Shown here piece after piece: positions 9,958 to 18,019 of a DNA stretch of 64,000 nt. Made by a program: the position numbers and the translations under genes. Each line of letters starts with the position of its first letter. Position 1 is the first letter of the stretch. Source of the DNA: Brevundimonas sp. (GTDB taxonomy: Bacteria; Pseudomonadota; Alphaproteobacteria; Caulobacterales; Caulobacteraceae). The stretch lies in assembly GCF_029945885.1 (NCBI RefSeq), contig NZ_JAQSDK010000014.1:162475-226474 (forward strand), written 5' to 3'. The notes beneath the pieces are model-generated. The model saw only the letters and a list, made by a program, of their open reading frames with translations, was not told where the DNA came from and searched no databases.

Positions 9958-10710
9958 ATGCCCTTTACCGCCACCGTCCTGACCATGTTCCCCGAGGCCT
10001 TTCCCGGCCCGCTCGGCGTGTCGCTGATCGGCACCGCCTGGCGTGAGCGGAACCTGTGGTCGCTTGAAACAGTGGACATTCGCGCCTTTTCCGAAGATAA
10101 GCGCGGCTTCCTGGACGATACCCCCGCGGGTGGCGGTCCCGGAGCCGTACTCAAGGCGGACGTGGTGGCCAGGGCGCTCGACAGCGTATCCGGGTCAGGA
10201 CGGCCGCTTTTGTACATGAGTGCCCGGGGTCGGCCCCTGACCCAGGCGCGCGTCAAGGAATGGGCGAAGGCGGACGGGATTACCGTCCTCTGCGGCCGGT
10301 TCGAGGGGGTGGACCAGCGCGTGCTCGATGCGCGCGGGTTCGAGGAGGTCGCCGTCGGCGACGCGGTCCTGGCCGGTGGCGAGGCGGCGGCGATGGTGGT
10401 GATCGAGGCGTGCGTACGACTGATCCCCGGTGTTCTGGGCCAGGCCGAAAGCCTGACATCCGAGAGCTTCGAGGACGGCCTTCTGGAACACCCGCAGTAC
10501 ACGCGACCGCGGACGTTCGAGGGGCTGGAGATTCCCGAGGTGCTGCTGTCGGGCGACCATAAAAAGGTCGCCGCCTGGCGTCAGTCGCAGCGGGAAGAGA
10601 CCACGCGGGCGCGACGGCCGGACCTCTGGGCGGCGCGCCTTGCACAGACGACCGCGGGGCATGACCCCGCCAAATCACAGGTAAAGAGCGCAAAGCTCGA
10701 GGAGAAGTAG
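9958..10710 (+). CDS. trmD: tRNA (guanine37-N1)-methyltransferase TrmD
   Basis: SAM-dependent methylation of G37 in tRNAs, by a SPOUT-class trefoil-knot enzyme. Characteristic segments are the N-terminal [37 protein letters not shown] (about 111-124) and [14 protein letters not shown], with [15 protein letters not shown] in the C-terminal domain. Length 250. Only 2 bp separate it from rplS, the usual partner. rpsP and rimM, which often precede trmD, are not present here; the upstream neighbour is the DUF885 lipoprotein. Confidence 0.96.
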   Translation: MPFTATVLTMFPEAFPGPLGVSLIGTAWRERNLWSLETVDIRAFSEDKRGFLDDTPAGGGPGAVLKADVVARALDSVSGSGRPLLYMSARGRPLTQARVKEWAKADGITVLCGRFEGVDQRVLDARGFEEVAVGDAVLAGGEAAAMVVIEACVRLIPGVLGQAESLTSESFEDGLLEHPQYTRPRTFEGLEIPEVLLSGDHKKVAAWRQSQREETTRARRPDLWAARLAQTTAGHDPAKSQVKSAKLEEK

Positions 10711-10712
10711 AT

Positions 10713-11135
10713 ATGAATATCGTCCAGCAGATTGCGGCTGAAGAAAAAGCCCGCCTGACCGCCATCCGTCCGATCCCGGCCTTCCAGCCCGGTGACACCC
10801 TGCGCGTCAACGTCAAGATCAAGGAAGGCGAGCGCGAGCGCGTCCAGGCCTTCGAAGGCGTTTGCATCGCCCGCGCCGGCGGCGGCATCAACGAGAATTT
10901 CACCGTCCGCAAGATCAGCTTCGGCGAGGGCGTCGAGCGCGTCTTTCCGCTGGTCTCGCCGATGATCGAGTCCATCGAGGTCAAGCGTCGCGGCGTCGTC
11001 CGGCGCGCCAAACTCTATTACCTGCGCGATCGTCGCGGCAAGTCGGCCCGGATCGCCGAGAAGCAGACCGTGCGCCCGGACAAGAAGGCCATCGTGCCGG
11101 AAACCGGCAAGGCCGAAACGCCCGCCGAGAGCTGA
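10713..11135 (+). CDS. rplS: 50S ribosomal protein L19
   Basis: Structural protein at the 30S-50S interface. The sequence shows typical L19 blocks: [26 protein letters not shown], the [16 protein letters not shown] segment and [23 protein letters not shown]. Length 140 with a lysine/alanine-rich C-terminal tail common in alphaproteobacteria. It is preceded by a GAGGAGAAG Shine-Dalgarno inside the end of trmD and followed by a strong terminator. Confidence 0.97.
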   Translation: MNIVQQIAAEEKARLTAIRPIPAFQPGDTLRVNVKIKEGERERVQAFEGVCIARAGGGINENFTVRKISFGEGVERVFPLVSPMIESIEVKRRGVVRRAKLYYLRDRRGKSARIAEKQTVRPDKKAIVPETGKAETPAES

Positions 11136-11163
11136 TCCCCTCCGGATCACCCGAATTGATCAA

Positions 11164-11193
11164 GGCCCCGGCGGGATCCGCCGGGGCCTTTTT
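11164..11193 (+). terminator. Rho-independent terminator after rplS
   Basis: Perfect 11-bp GC stem (11164-11174 with 11178-11188, arm GGCCCCGGCGG), a 3-nt loop and a run of five T. It ends the trmD-rplS unit and lies just before the convergent gene's stop codon. Confidence 0.92.
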
Positions 11194-11214
11194 CATGGGT
11201 GTTTCGCCGAGCGG

Positions 11215-11700
11215 CTAGTTCGGGAACAGCGGGTTCGAGGCGTCCTTCTGCCCTTCCAGGCTGTGCTTCAGGTCGCGCATCTGGTCGTGGCCGTCCTTCA
11301 CCGTCGCATAGGCGCGGCGGATGGTGTCGCGGGTCGAGTCGGAAACGTCGGAGTCTTCCAGCGCCTTTTCGAACTTCGCCTTGATGAAGTCCTCGCCGTT
11401 CTCGACCGAGTTGACGACCGCCTGTTCGTCGCGGAGCAGGGCGTGTTTGACGTCGAGGAAGGCGCGGTGGGCCTTGGCCAGGACCGAGCCGTCATCCTCG
11501 GGCTCGCCGCCCAGGGTCAGGACCGCGCCCTTCAGGTCGCCGGCCAGACCCTGGCGTTCGAAGCTGCGTTGCTCGAACAGGGTCTTGAAGCGCCGGTCCT
11601 CGGTCTCGCCGGCGGCCTCGCGATAGCCGTCGGCGCTGTCCAGGGTGGTCTCGATCAGGCTGTTCAGGACCTTGATATCGTGATGGTTGGGGGTGCTCAT
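11215..11700 (-). CDS. PA2169-type four-helix-bundle protein (DUF2383)
   Basis: A 161-residue, almost entirely helical, charged cytoplasmic protein beginning MSTPNHHDIKVLNSLIETTLDSADGY, which is typical of the DUF2383/PA2169 ferritin-like four-helix-bundle family. Regularly spaced Glu/His residues (for example the EQRSFERQGLAGDLK helix) resemble a ferritin-like metal-site scaffold, but I cannot confirm metal binding. The function of the family is not established; a stress association is commonly suggested. Start ATG at 11700; the frame is open upstream but antisense to nothing recognisable. Confidence 0.75.
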   Translation of the reverse strand: MSTPNHHDIKVLNSLIETTLDSADGYREAAGETEDRRFKTLFEQRSFERQGLAGDLKGAVLTLGGEPEDDGSVLAKAHRAFLDVKHALLRDEQAVVNSVENGEDFIKAKFEKALEDSDVSDSTRDTIRRAYATVKDGHDQMRDLKHSLEGQKDASNPLFPN

Positions 11701-11771
11701 GATCGTGCCTTTCGCTGTGGGAGGAACAGTGAAAAAGCGCGGAAATCCCCGTTTGGTTTCAGCGTGGCCGT

Positions 11772-12584
11772 TTAGAGACTGGTGCGCAGCGACCACAATT
11801 CCGGGAAGCAGCGCCGCTCCAGGGTCGAGGCCAGATAGGCCACCCCCTCGGTGCCGCCGGTGCCGCGTCGGCGGCCGATGATGCGCTCGACCGTCACCAC
11901 ATGTTTGTGTCGCCAGGTCAGCAGGGCGTCGTCCAGGTCGACCAGTTTCTCGGCCAGCTGGTAGAGCGGCCACCAGCGGGTGGTGTCGCGATAGACCTCC
12001 AGCCACGCCGCCTCGACCCCCGCCGAGGCCACATAGGGCTGGCGCACGTCGCGGTTCAGCACCTCGGCCGGCACGGGCAGCCCCGCCGCCGCCAGCTGCG
12101 ACAGGGCGTCGTCATACAGGCTGGGCGAGTCCAGGGCCGCGGTCAGGGCCGCATGGGCCTCGGGCCGGTCGACGTGGAATTTGAGGAAGCGGTCGTCTTT
12201 CAGTCCCAGCATGGTCTCGAAGCGGCGGAACTGGTCGCTCTGGAAACCGGACGAGGTCCCGAGGGCCCCGCGGAACCGCAGGTAGTCGGCCGGAGTCATG
12301 GTGGCCAGGATGTCCCAGCTCTGGGTCATCACCGCCTGGATGCGGCTGACGCGGGCCAGGCTCTTGTAGGCGGGCACCAGATCCCCGGCCCGTACAAGGC
12401 TCTGGGCCAGGGCCACCTCGTGCAGGATCTGCTTGAGCCACAGTTCCTTGGTCTGGTGGATGATGACGAACAGCATTTCGTCATGCTCGTCCGAGCGCGG
12501 ATTCTGGGCGCTCAGCAGGACATCAAGGTCCAGATAGCTGGCATAGGTGATCTCGGCGGTCGCTTCGGTGCTGGGTTCGGTCAT
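11772..12584 (-). CDS. kynA: Tryptophan 2,3-dioxygenase
   Basis: Haem dioxygenase that opens the indole ring of L-tryptophan to N-formylkynurenine, the first step of the kynurenine pathway. Recognised by TYASYLDLDVLLSAQ, the HDEMLFVIIHQTKELWLKQILHE helix region and the haem-ligand segment LTWRHKHV (His228 probable), followed by the substrate loop GTGGTEGVAYL. Length 270. It ends 71 bp beyond the start of the DUF2383 gene. No kynureninase (kynU) or formamidase (kynB) gene is visible in the window. Confidence 0.95.
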   Translation of the reverse strand: MTEPSTEATAEITYASYLDLDVLLSAQNPRSDEHDEMLFVIIHQTKELWLKQILHEVALAQSLVRAGDLVPAYKSLARVSRIQAVMTQSWDILATMTPADYLRFRGALGTSSGFQSDQFRRFETMLGLKDDRFLKFHVDRPEAHAALTAALDSPSLYDDALSQLAAAGLPVPAEVLNRDVRQPYVASAGVEAAWLEVYRDTTRWWPLYQLAEKLVDLDDALLTWRHKHVVTVERIIGRRRGTGGTEGVAYLASTLERRCFPELWSLRTSL

Positions 12585-12610
12585 GCCCTGTCCTATCCCC
12601 GGATGGCCCG

Positions 12611-13573
12611 CTAGAGCCAGCCCTTGCGTTTGAACCAGACGAGCGGCATCACGGCCGCCGCCAACATGGCGACCAGGGCGAGCGGATAGCCCCAGACCTG
12701 GTGCAACTCGGGCATGTGGCGGAAATTCATGCCGTAGATCGAGGCGATCAGGGTCGGCGGCATGAAGGCGACGGCCGCCACCGAGAAGATCTTGATGATC
12801 GACGACTGTTCGATATTGATCAGGCCCAGGGCCGCCGAGAGCTGGAAATTGAGATTGGCCGCCACCGCCTGGTTGTGGGCGCTCAGGCTGGCGGCGTCGC
12901 GACTGAGGGATTTGACGTGGTCGCGGGCATCCGGATCATGGCCGATGCGGTCGTCCAGGGTGATGAAGGCGAAGACCCGCGCCAGGTCCGCCAGACTCTG
13001 CTCGATCCGGCTCGCCGCCATCTGGGCCTGGCCCAGTCGGGTGATCAGCTTTCCGAAGCCAACGGTCTTGCGGCCGGCGAAAATCTGGCCTGCGATCACC
13101 TCAACGCGTGCGGCGTTGCGCGCCAGCACGTCCGAGGCGCGGTCGATGACCGCCTCCATCAGGTTCAGGAACAGGTCAGGCGCGCTGCTGCACAGGTCCG
13201 GATCCCGATCCAGTCGCTCCTTCAGGATCGGGAAGGGGCGGGGGTCGAAATAGCGGATGGTCACAAGGGGGCCCGGGGTCATCACGAAGGTGACCGGGTC
13301 GACGGCCGGAACCTCGGCGTCGCCGTTGTGAATCAGGTCGGCGGTCAGATAGGTCGCGCCGTTCTCGCGGTACAACCGGCTCGAGGCCTCGAGTTCGGCC
13401 ATCTCCGCGCGGGTCGGCAGCAACAGACCCAGCACCCGTTCGATGATCAATTCCTCGTCCCGGGTCGGGTCGATCAGGTCAACCCACAGGATGTCCGGGC
13501 CGACCACGAAGGTCGGGGACGACGGGTCCGGGGCCGGTCCGGCGGCGTCGCCCCGGCGATGGATATGGATCAT
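12611..13573 (-). CDS. corA: CorA-family divalent cation transporter
   Basis: A 320-residue member of the CorA Mg2+/Co2+ channel family. It has a large soluble N-terminal funnel, a long helix, and two C-terminal transmembrane helices (about 260-280 and 293-313). The hallmark GMN sequence is at residues 281-283 (YGMNFRHMPELHQVWGYP), and the C-terminus is basic (FKRKGWL). Ion specificity cannot be read from sequence alone. It is 26 bp upstream of kynA on the same strand. Confidence 0.92.
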   Translation of the reverse strand: MIHIHRRGDAAGPAPDPSSPTFVVGPDILWVDLIDPTRDEELIIERVLGLLLPTRAEMAELEASSRLYRENGATYLTADLIHNGDAEVPAVDPVTFVMTPGPLVTIRYFDPRPFPILKERLDRDPDLCSSAPDLFLNLMEAVIDRASDVLARNAARVEVIAGQIFAGRKTVGFGKLITRLGQAQMAASRIEQSLADLARVFAFITLDDRIGHDPDARDHVKSLSRDAASLSAHNQAVAANLNFQLSAALGLINIEQSSIIKIFSVAAVAFMPPTLIASIYGMNFRHMPELHQVWGYPLALVAMLAAAVMPLVWFKRKGWL

Positions 13574-13618
13574 ACGAAGGTTCCCGGCGGCGTAAGGATG
13601 CGGCCCGACGGGCGACCG

Positions 13619-14131
13619 TCAGGGCTGGCCGCTGGCCCCGGTCTCGCGCGCGCCGCTGAAGGCGTCGCGGGCGTTCTTGTAGATGAATCCGTAGGTCGGA
13701 TAGACGGTCGAGCCGAGGTCGCTGATCGGATTGTACCAGACCTTGACCTGGCTCCAGTCGCCGTCGCCCGATACGTCGACCACGGTGACGTTTTCCTCGA
13801 CCTTGCCGCGGCTGCCGCCCCAGTTGGCGTGGGTCACGCGAATCACCCGGTCGGTCAGGATGTCGGAAACGACCGCGACATGGCCGCGGCTCATCCGGCC
13901 CTCGGGACGGAACACCAGCACCGAGCCGGTCTCCGGCGCATGGCCGGTCCGCAGGCTGTTCACCGCCTGGCTCCACCAGGTCCAGGCGTCGCCGAAGATA
14001 TTGATGCCCGAGAACATCCGGGCAAAGGTCACGCACTGCCAGTAGGGATCGTCCGCTTTTGCCGGTGCCGCGCCCAGGGCAAAAAACCCGAGGGAGGCTG
14101 CAACCACGGCGGCGGTGATCCGTTTTGTCAT
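13619..14131 (-). CDS. Secreted CHAP-domain amidase/peptidase
   Basis: A 170-residue exported protein: a signal peptide with predicted cleavage after AKA (residue 26), then a CHAP (NlpC/P60-like) domain. The probable catalytic Cys33 lies in YWQCVTFARMFSG and His84 in SRGHVAVVSD, with an asparagine in THANWGG as third residue. Such enzymes cleave peptidoglycan amide bonds in the periplasm. It lies next to corA and an acyltransferase gene, with no obvious functional link. Confidence 0.85.
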   Translation of the reverse strand: MTKRITAAVVAASLGFFALGAAPAKADDPYWQCVTFARMFSGINIFGDAWTWWSQAVNSLRTGHAPETGSVLVFRPEGRMSRGHVAVVSDILTDRVIRVTHANWGGSRGKVEENVTVVDVSGDGDWSQVKVWYNPISDLGSTVYPTYGFIYKNARDAFSGARETGASGQP

Positions 14132-14167
14132 ACTGGCGTGTTTCCGATTGTTTCCGGGAAGGTAGCC

Positions 14168-15319
14168 TTAGACGATAGTTTCCGAAGGTTGAAGAACCCT
14201 TTCCGGGGAATTTACCCTGTCGGCGGTGTCCGTTTGCGCCGCGCGTCGCCTGTTGGCCATGCCCCGCAGCGCCGTCCGCGCCGGGCGTTCCACCAGGTGG
14301 TAGGAAGCGGCTGCGACAATCGGCAGCAGGGCGACCACGACCAGCCAGACGCCCACAGACAGCCGCTTGTCCTCGGCCCCGGTCAGCCGCGCGGCGATGT
14401 TCACCGCCAGGATCTGCCACGGCACACAGACCATATAGATCGAATAGCTGATCTCCCCCAGATAGACGGCCGGCTTCGAGGCCAGCCAGCCGGCCCCGGC
14501 ATTGGTCATCGACGCCAGGCCGAGGATCAGTCCGCCGGCGAGCAGGACGGTGATCCCGTCCCACGCCCCCAGGGAGGCGCTGACTGCCATGGCCCCGGCG
14601 AACCCGGCGACCCACAGCCCGGCCCGCTTCAGCGGCGCGCGGCGATAAACCAGGTACAGGGCGCAGCCGAGGGCGAAACAGGGCACGATCCGCAGGGCAC
14701 CCCAGCGGAAGGTGGCCTCGGTCAGGGAAAATCCGGCCATGGCCTCGAAGGCCAGGTACAGGCCCACCAGGAACAGGGCGGCCCCCGCCACCGCCAGCCA
14801 GGGCCGCGACCGCAGCCGCCAGGCCACGAAGGCGAAGGCCGGAAAGGCCAGATAGGCGAACCATTCGGCCGAGATCGACCAGGACGGATGGTTGAACCCG
14901 GCCGCCGGGGCGAGGCCCCAGGCATGGGTCATCGTCAACTGGGCGGGCAGGGAGGCCCAGCTCAGCACGTCGCCGTGGATGGTCATGCCGGCCGCCACTG
15001 CCGCCAGGCCCAGGACCATCACCCCGGCCAGGGTCAGCAGGTGCAGCGGATAGACGCGCGCGACCCGGGCCCACAGGAAGCCGCCGTAACGGAACTGCTT
15101 TTCGCCCGCCGCCTGAAGATAGACATGGCTGAGGATGAAGCCGGACAGGATGAAGAAGGTCTCGACCCCCAGATAACCCTTGGTCACGGCCACGGGCACG
15201 AGGCCGAAATTCAGGTCCGGCCAGAAGGTGTACATCACCACCCAGGCGGCGGCGAGAAACCGCAGGGAGGTCAGGGCGCGCAGGTCGGCGGGAGGCGAGG
15301 TCGGGGTCATGGCCGCCAT
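14168..15319 (-). CDS. Acyltransferase 3 family membrane protein
   Basis: A 383-residue polytopic inner-membrane protein of the acyltransferase-3/OafA-like family, which O-acylates sugars or lipids of the envelope. The N-terminal signature is LRALTSLRFLAAAWVVMYTFW, followed by about ten hydrophobic helices and the FFILSGFILSHVY segment. The family's catalytic histidine normally sits in an R-x10-H arrangement in TM1. Here that region reads R-FLAAAWVVMY, so I cannot point to the histidine with confidence. The substrate is unknown; there is no polysaccharide cluster beside it. Confidence 0.85.
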   Translation of the reverse strand: MAAMTPTSPPADLRALTSLRFLAAAWVVMYTFWPDLNFGLVPVAVTKGYLGVETFFILSGFILSHVYLQAAGEKQFRYGGFLWARVARVYPLHLLTLAGVMVLGLAAVAAGMTIHGDVLSWASLPAQLTMTHAWGLAPAAGFNHPSWSISAEWFAYLAFPAFAFVAWRLRSRPWLAVAGAALFLVGLYLAFEAMAGFSLTEATFRWGALRIVPCFALGCALYLVYRRAPLKRAGLWVAGFAGAMAVSASLGAWDGITVLLAGGLILGLASMTNAGAGWLASKPAVYLGEISYSIYMVCVPWQILAVNIAARLTGAEDKRLSVGVWLVVVALLPIVAAASYHLVERPARTALRGMANRRRAAQTDTADRVNSPERVLQPSETIV

Positions 15320-15346
15320 CTTGCGGCATGATCGCTTGGTGAAGGG

Positions 15347-15841
15347 TTAAGCCGGGGGCGGGCCCGCCGGCGGGGTCGGCCCGACCGTCTCGACCACCAG
15401 TCCCGACTCCCCGGCCGTGGCCAGGGCCGCTACCGAGGCGGCGCAGCCGGTCAGGGTCTCGCCGTCGATCTTGACCACGGCGGTCAGCGGATAGGTGCGG
15501 TCGCTCATGCCGTCCGAACAGGTGGTGGCGATCAGGGCCACGGACATCGGCTTGCCCGTGCCGGTCGTGGCCTCATAGCGGGCGGTCGTCCCCTGCAGCA
15601 GCGGGCCGGGATTGTCGGCCGTCTGTTCGGGGCGGTCCACTCCGGAATAGACGATGCCCTCGGGGCTGATGGTCACGGCCCAGAAAGGCTCGTTGCCCAG
15701 GGCCCGGATCGGTCGCCCCAGATCGACCCCGGCCAGGGTGGCGGGCGAGACGTCGATCGTCGGCGCGTCGGGAACCTCGGGGGACGGCGAACAGGCGGCC
15801 AGCACAAGGATGGTCAGGCCGAACAGGGGGGCGATACGCAT
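15347..15841 (-). CDS. Putative lipoprotein (COG3650-like)
   Basis: A 164-residue protein starting MRIAPLFGLTILVLAACSPSPE, with a clear lipobox (Cys17). The mature region contains RALGNEPFWAVTISPEGIVY and two cysteines (TTCSDGMSDRTYPLTA, LTGCAAS), the pattern of COG3650-like small envelope proteins related in layout to HslJ/META domains. The function is not known. A 28-bp gap separates it from the acyltransferase gene downstream. Confidence 0.7.
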   Translation of the reverse strand: MRIAPLFGLTILVLAACSPSPEVPDAPTIDVSPATLAGVDLGRPIRALGNEPFWAVTISPEGIVYSGVDRPEQTADNPGPLLQGTTARYEATTGTGKPMSVALIATTCSDGMSDRTYPLTAVVKIDGETLTGCAASVAALATAGESGLVVETVGPTPPAGPPPA

Positions 15842-15935
15842 GACAGGCTCCGGCAGGTCGGGCCCATGGAGCGCCGCCGCCCGACAGGGGTCAAGGGGGG
15901 GCACCGACCGCAGGCGACTGCCCTATGCTGGCCGG

Positions 15936-17084
15936 ATGACGATTCGCGTCGACGCCCCTGCCGTATCCTGTCCCGCCCCGGTTCCGGTGGCGTGGGAATT
16001 CTTCGCCGGGGGCGGGCTGGCCGGGCTGGGTCTGGCCGGGTTCAGCATCGGCCTGGCCAATGACATTGATGCGATGAAGGCCGCCGCCTTCCGCACCAAC
16101 CATCCCGGCATCCCCCTGCATCAGGCCGACGTCTGGTCCCTGTCGGCGGCCGACCTGCCGGGGACGCCGGACCTGTGCTGGGCCTCGTCCCCGTGTCAGG
16201 ATCTCAGTCTTGCCGGGGCGCGGGCCGGGCTGGAGGGCGTCCGCTCGGGGGCCTTCTGGGGATTCTGGCAGCTGATCCAGGCGCTGGACGCGGCGGGGCG
16301 CGCCCCGCCGGTCATCGTCGTCGAGAATGTCGCCGGACTGCTGACCTCGGGGGGCGGAGCCGATTTCGCCGCCGTCTGCGCCGCCATGGCCGCTGCCGGC
16401 TACCGCGTCGGGGCACTGGAGATGGACGCCGCCCTGTGGCTGCCCCAGTCGCGCCCGCGCCTGTTCATCGTCGCCATGCGCGGCGTCGCCGGTCCGACCG
16501 TGCCGGGGCCGGTGGCCCCCTTTCACAGTCGCCGTCTGGTCGCCGCCCACGCCCGCCTGCCGCGCGCCGCGCGGGCGGCCTGGGTCTGGTGGGCGCTGGC
16601 GGCCCCGGCGCGGCGCAATGTCGACCTGTCAGCCGTGCTGGAGCCGGACGACCGGGTCGACTGGTTCGATGCCGAGCGCACGACGGCCCTGCTGGCCCTG
16701 TGCGCACCCCTGCACCGGATCCAGCTGGAGCGGGCGCTGGCCTCCGGCGGGCGTCAGGTCGGGGCCGGCTATCGCCGCGTCCGCACCGAGGCCGGACGCA
16801 AGGTCCAGCGGCTGGAGCTGCGTTTCGACGGCCTGGCCGGCTGTCTGCGCACGCCGGCGGGCGGTTCCTCGCGGCAATATGTGGTGGTCTGTGACGCCGG
16901 CCGGATCCGCGCGCGCCGCCTGACCGGGCGTGAGGCGGCCCGGCTGATGGGGGTCGATGAGGCCTATGCCCTGCCGGCGGGCGAGGGCGCGGCGCTGAAG
17001 CTGATGGGCGACGCCGTCGCCGTGCCGGTGGTCCGGGCCCTGGCCGACGGCCTGCTGCGGCCGGCCCTGTCCGGCGGCCTCTAG
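15936..17084 (+). CDS. DNA (cytosine-5)-methyltransferase, solitary
   Basis: A 382-residue C5-cytosine methyltransferase. Motif I FAGGG (23-27, SAM site), motif IV SSPCQDLSLAG with catalytic Cys87, motif VI ENV (130-132) and motif VIII QSRPR (171-175) are present in order. A target-recognition region follows at about 200-300, and motif X-like GDAVAVPVVRAL lies at the C-terminus. Start ATG at 15936 is the only sensible one, since upstream sequence belongs to the divergent lipoprotein promoter. No restriction endonuclease, Vsr or specificity gene is adjacent. It ends 2 bp from a convergent gene. Target sequence unknown. Confidence 0.92.
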   Translation: MTIRVDAPAVSCPAPVPVAWEFFAGGGLAGLGLAGFSIGLANDIDAMKAAAFRTNHPGIPLHQADVWSLSAADLPGTPDLCWASSPCQDLSLAGARAGLEGVRSGAFWGFWQLIQALDAAGRAPPVIVVENVAGLLTSGGGADFAAVCAAMAAAGYRVGALEMDAALWLPQSRPRLFIVAMRGVAGPTVPGPVAPFHSRRLVAAHARLPRAARAAWVWWALAAPARRNVDLSAVLEPDDRVDWFDAERTTALLALCAPLHRIQLERALASGGRQVGAGYRRVRTEAGRKVQRLELRFDGLAGCLRTPAGGSSRQYVVVCDAGRIRARRLTGREAARLMGVDEAYALPAGEGAALKLMGDAVAVPVVRALADGLLRPALSGGL

Positions 17085-17086
17085 GG

Positions 17087-17365
17087 TCAGGGCAGGCCGG
17101 GAGGGTTTGCGGCCGCGTCATCGGCCTCGGGCAGGCGGTCGGCCCGGGCGTCCCAGCCATCGCGGTCCGAGCGGAAAGCCAGGGCCATCAGGACCCAGGC
17201 CAGGGCCACGGTGCCGCCGATACCGACGGCCATGGCGATCCAGCCGTGGATCGACAGGGGGGCACCCCCGATCGCGGTCCAGATCCGCGCCGTGCCGACC
17301 GTGGCCGCCGCGGCCAGGGCCACGACCGCGACGGTCAGCAGGGCGCGTTTCAGTAGTCGGGACAT
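17087..17365 (-). CDS. Small membrane protein with two transmembrane helices
   Basis: 92 residues with two hydrophobic segments (about 8-28 and 42-65) and a polar, acidic C-terminal tail (DRDGWDARADRLPEADD). It follows ydbL by 7 bp in the same direction and so may be the last gene of the ydbH-ynbE-ydbL unit. I do not recognise a family. Confidence 0.65.
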   Translation of the reverse strand: MSRLLKRALLTVAVVALAAAATVGTARIWTAIGGAPLSIHGWIAMAVGIGGTVALAWVLMALAFRSDRDGWDARADRLPEADDAAANPPGLP

Positions 17366-17372
17366 GGCCGGC

Positions 17373-17735
17373 CTAGCGGCGCACCCACTGGCCGTCGGTA
17401 TTGCGATACCACTGGCCGGTGGTCATGCGGGGCAGAAGCTGGCTCTCGAACATCCGGGCCCCGGCCACCTCGGCGGTGGTGCCCGCGGCGGTGGCGCTCT
17501 CGATATAGAGCTGCTGGCGCGCCGTATTGATGGTCTGGACCGCGACGGTCAGGTCGGGGCTGGGGGCCGGGACACGGAAGCCGAGATAGCCGTCGGCCTG
17601 TTCGCCGACGACGCCCTGGGTCTTGGCGGCGTCGACCATGGCCTTCTGGGCCGGGGTCTGGGCGATGGCAGCCCCGGCGGCGACGCCCAGGGCGGCGATG
17701 GCGGCCCCGACGACGAAGATCTTGCGCATGTTCAT
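17373..17735 (-). CDS. ydbL: YdbL family periplasmic protein (DUF1318)
   Basis: 120 residues with an N-terminal signal peptide (cleavage near AIA-QTP). The conserved DUF1318 region follows (KTQGVVGEQADGYLGF, then TINTARQQLYIESATAAGTT), ending in GQWYRNTDGQWVRR. In Escherichia coli YdbL acts with YnbE and YdbH in phospholipid transport between inner and outer membranes. The same three genes are adjacent here in the order ydbH, ynbE, ydbL, which supports the assignment. Confidence 0.88.
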   Translation of the reverse strand: MNMRKIFVVGAAIAALGVAAGAAIAQTPAQKAMVDAAKTQGVVGEQADGYLGFRVPAPSPDLTVAVQTINTARQQLYIESATAAGTTAEVAGARMFESQLLPRMTTGQWYRNTDGQWVRR

Positions 17736-17747
17736 CTGAGCGACTCC

Positions 17748-17939
17748 CTAGAACAGGTTGGGGTTTTCGACGAGGAGGTCCTGGAGCTCCTTGTCGAGGC
17801 GGATGCGGACGTCGGCATCCAGCTTGGCGTAGATCTGGATCGGGTCGACCTGCAGCCGGATGGTCGGGGTACAGGCCGTCAGCCCGGCGGTGGCCAGGCC
17901 TCCCGCGAGTATCAGGCCGAGATGGCGCTTGGTGATCAT
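17748..17939 (-). CDS. ynbE: YnbE-like small lipoprotein
   Basis: 63 residues: a signal peptide with lipobox (AGLTAC), then the short conserved stretch TIRLQVDPIQIYAKLDADVRIRLDKELQDLL typical of YnbE. In E. coli YnbE multimerises and forms the outer-membrane end of the YdbH lipid bridge. It lies 12 bp upstream of ydbL and about 80 bp downstream of ydbH. Confidence 0.87.
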   Translation of the reverse strand: MITKRHLGLILAGGLATAGLTACTPTIRLQVDPIQIYAKLDADVRIRLDKELQDLLVENPNLF

Positions 17940-18019
17940 GTCGTGGCGCTCCGGGTGTGCGAGGTGCGATTGCGGTGATGTAACGCGAGTCGGGGTGAAT
18001 GGGTCCTGAACGGTGACGC

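Noticed and set aside
12701..15331. 876-codon plus-strand open frame across corA, CHAP and acyltransferase genes
   Set aside because: Antisense to three recognisable genes; no independent start or motifs.
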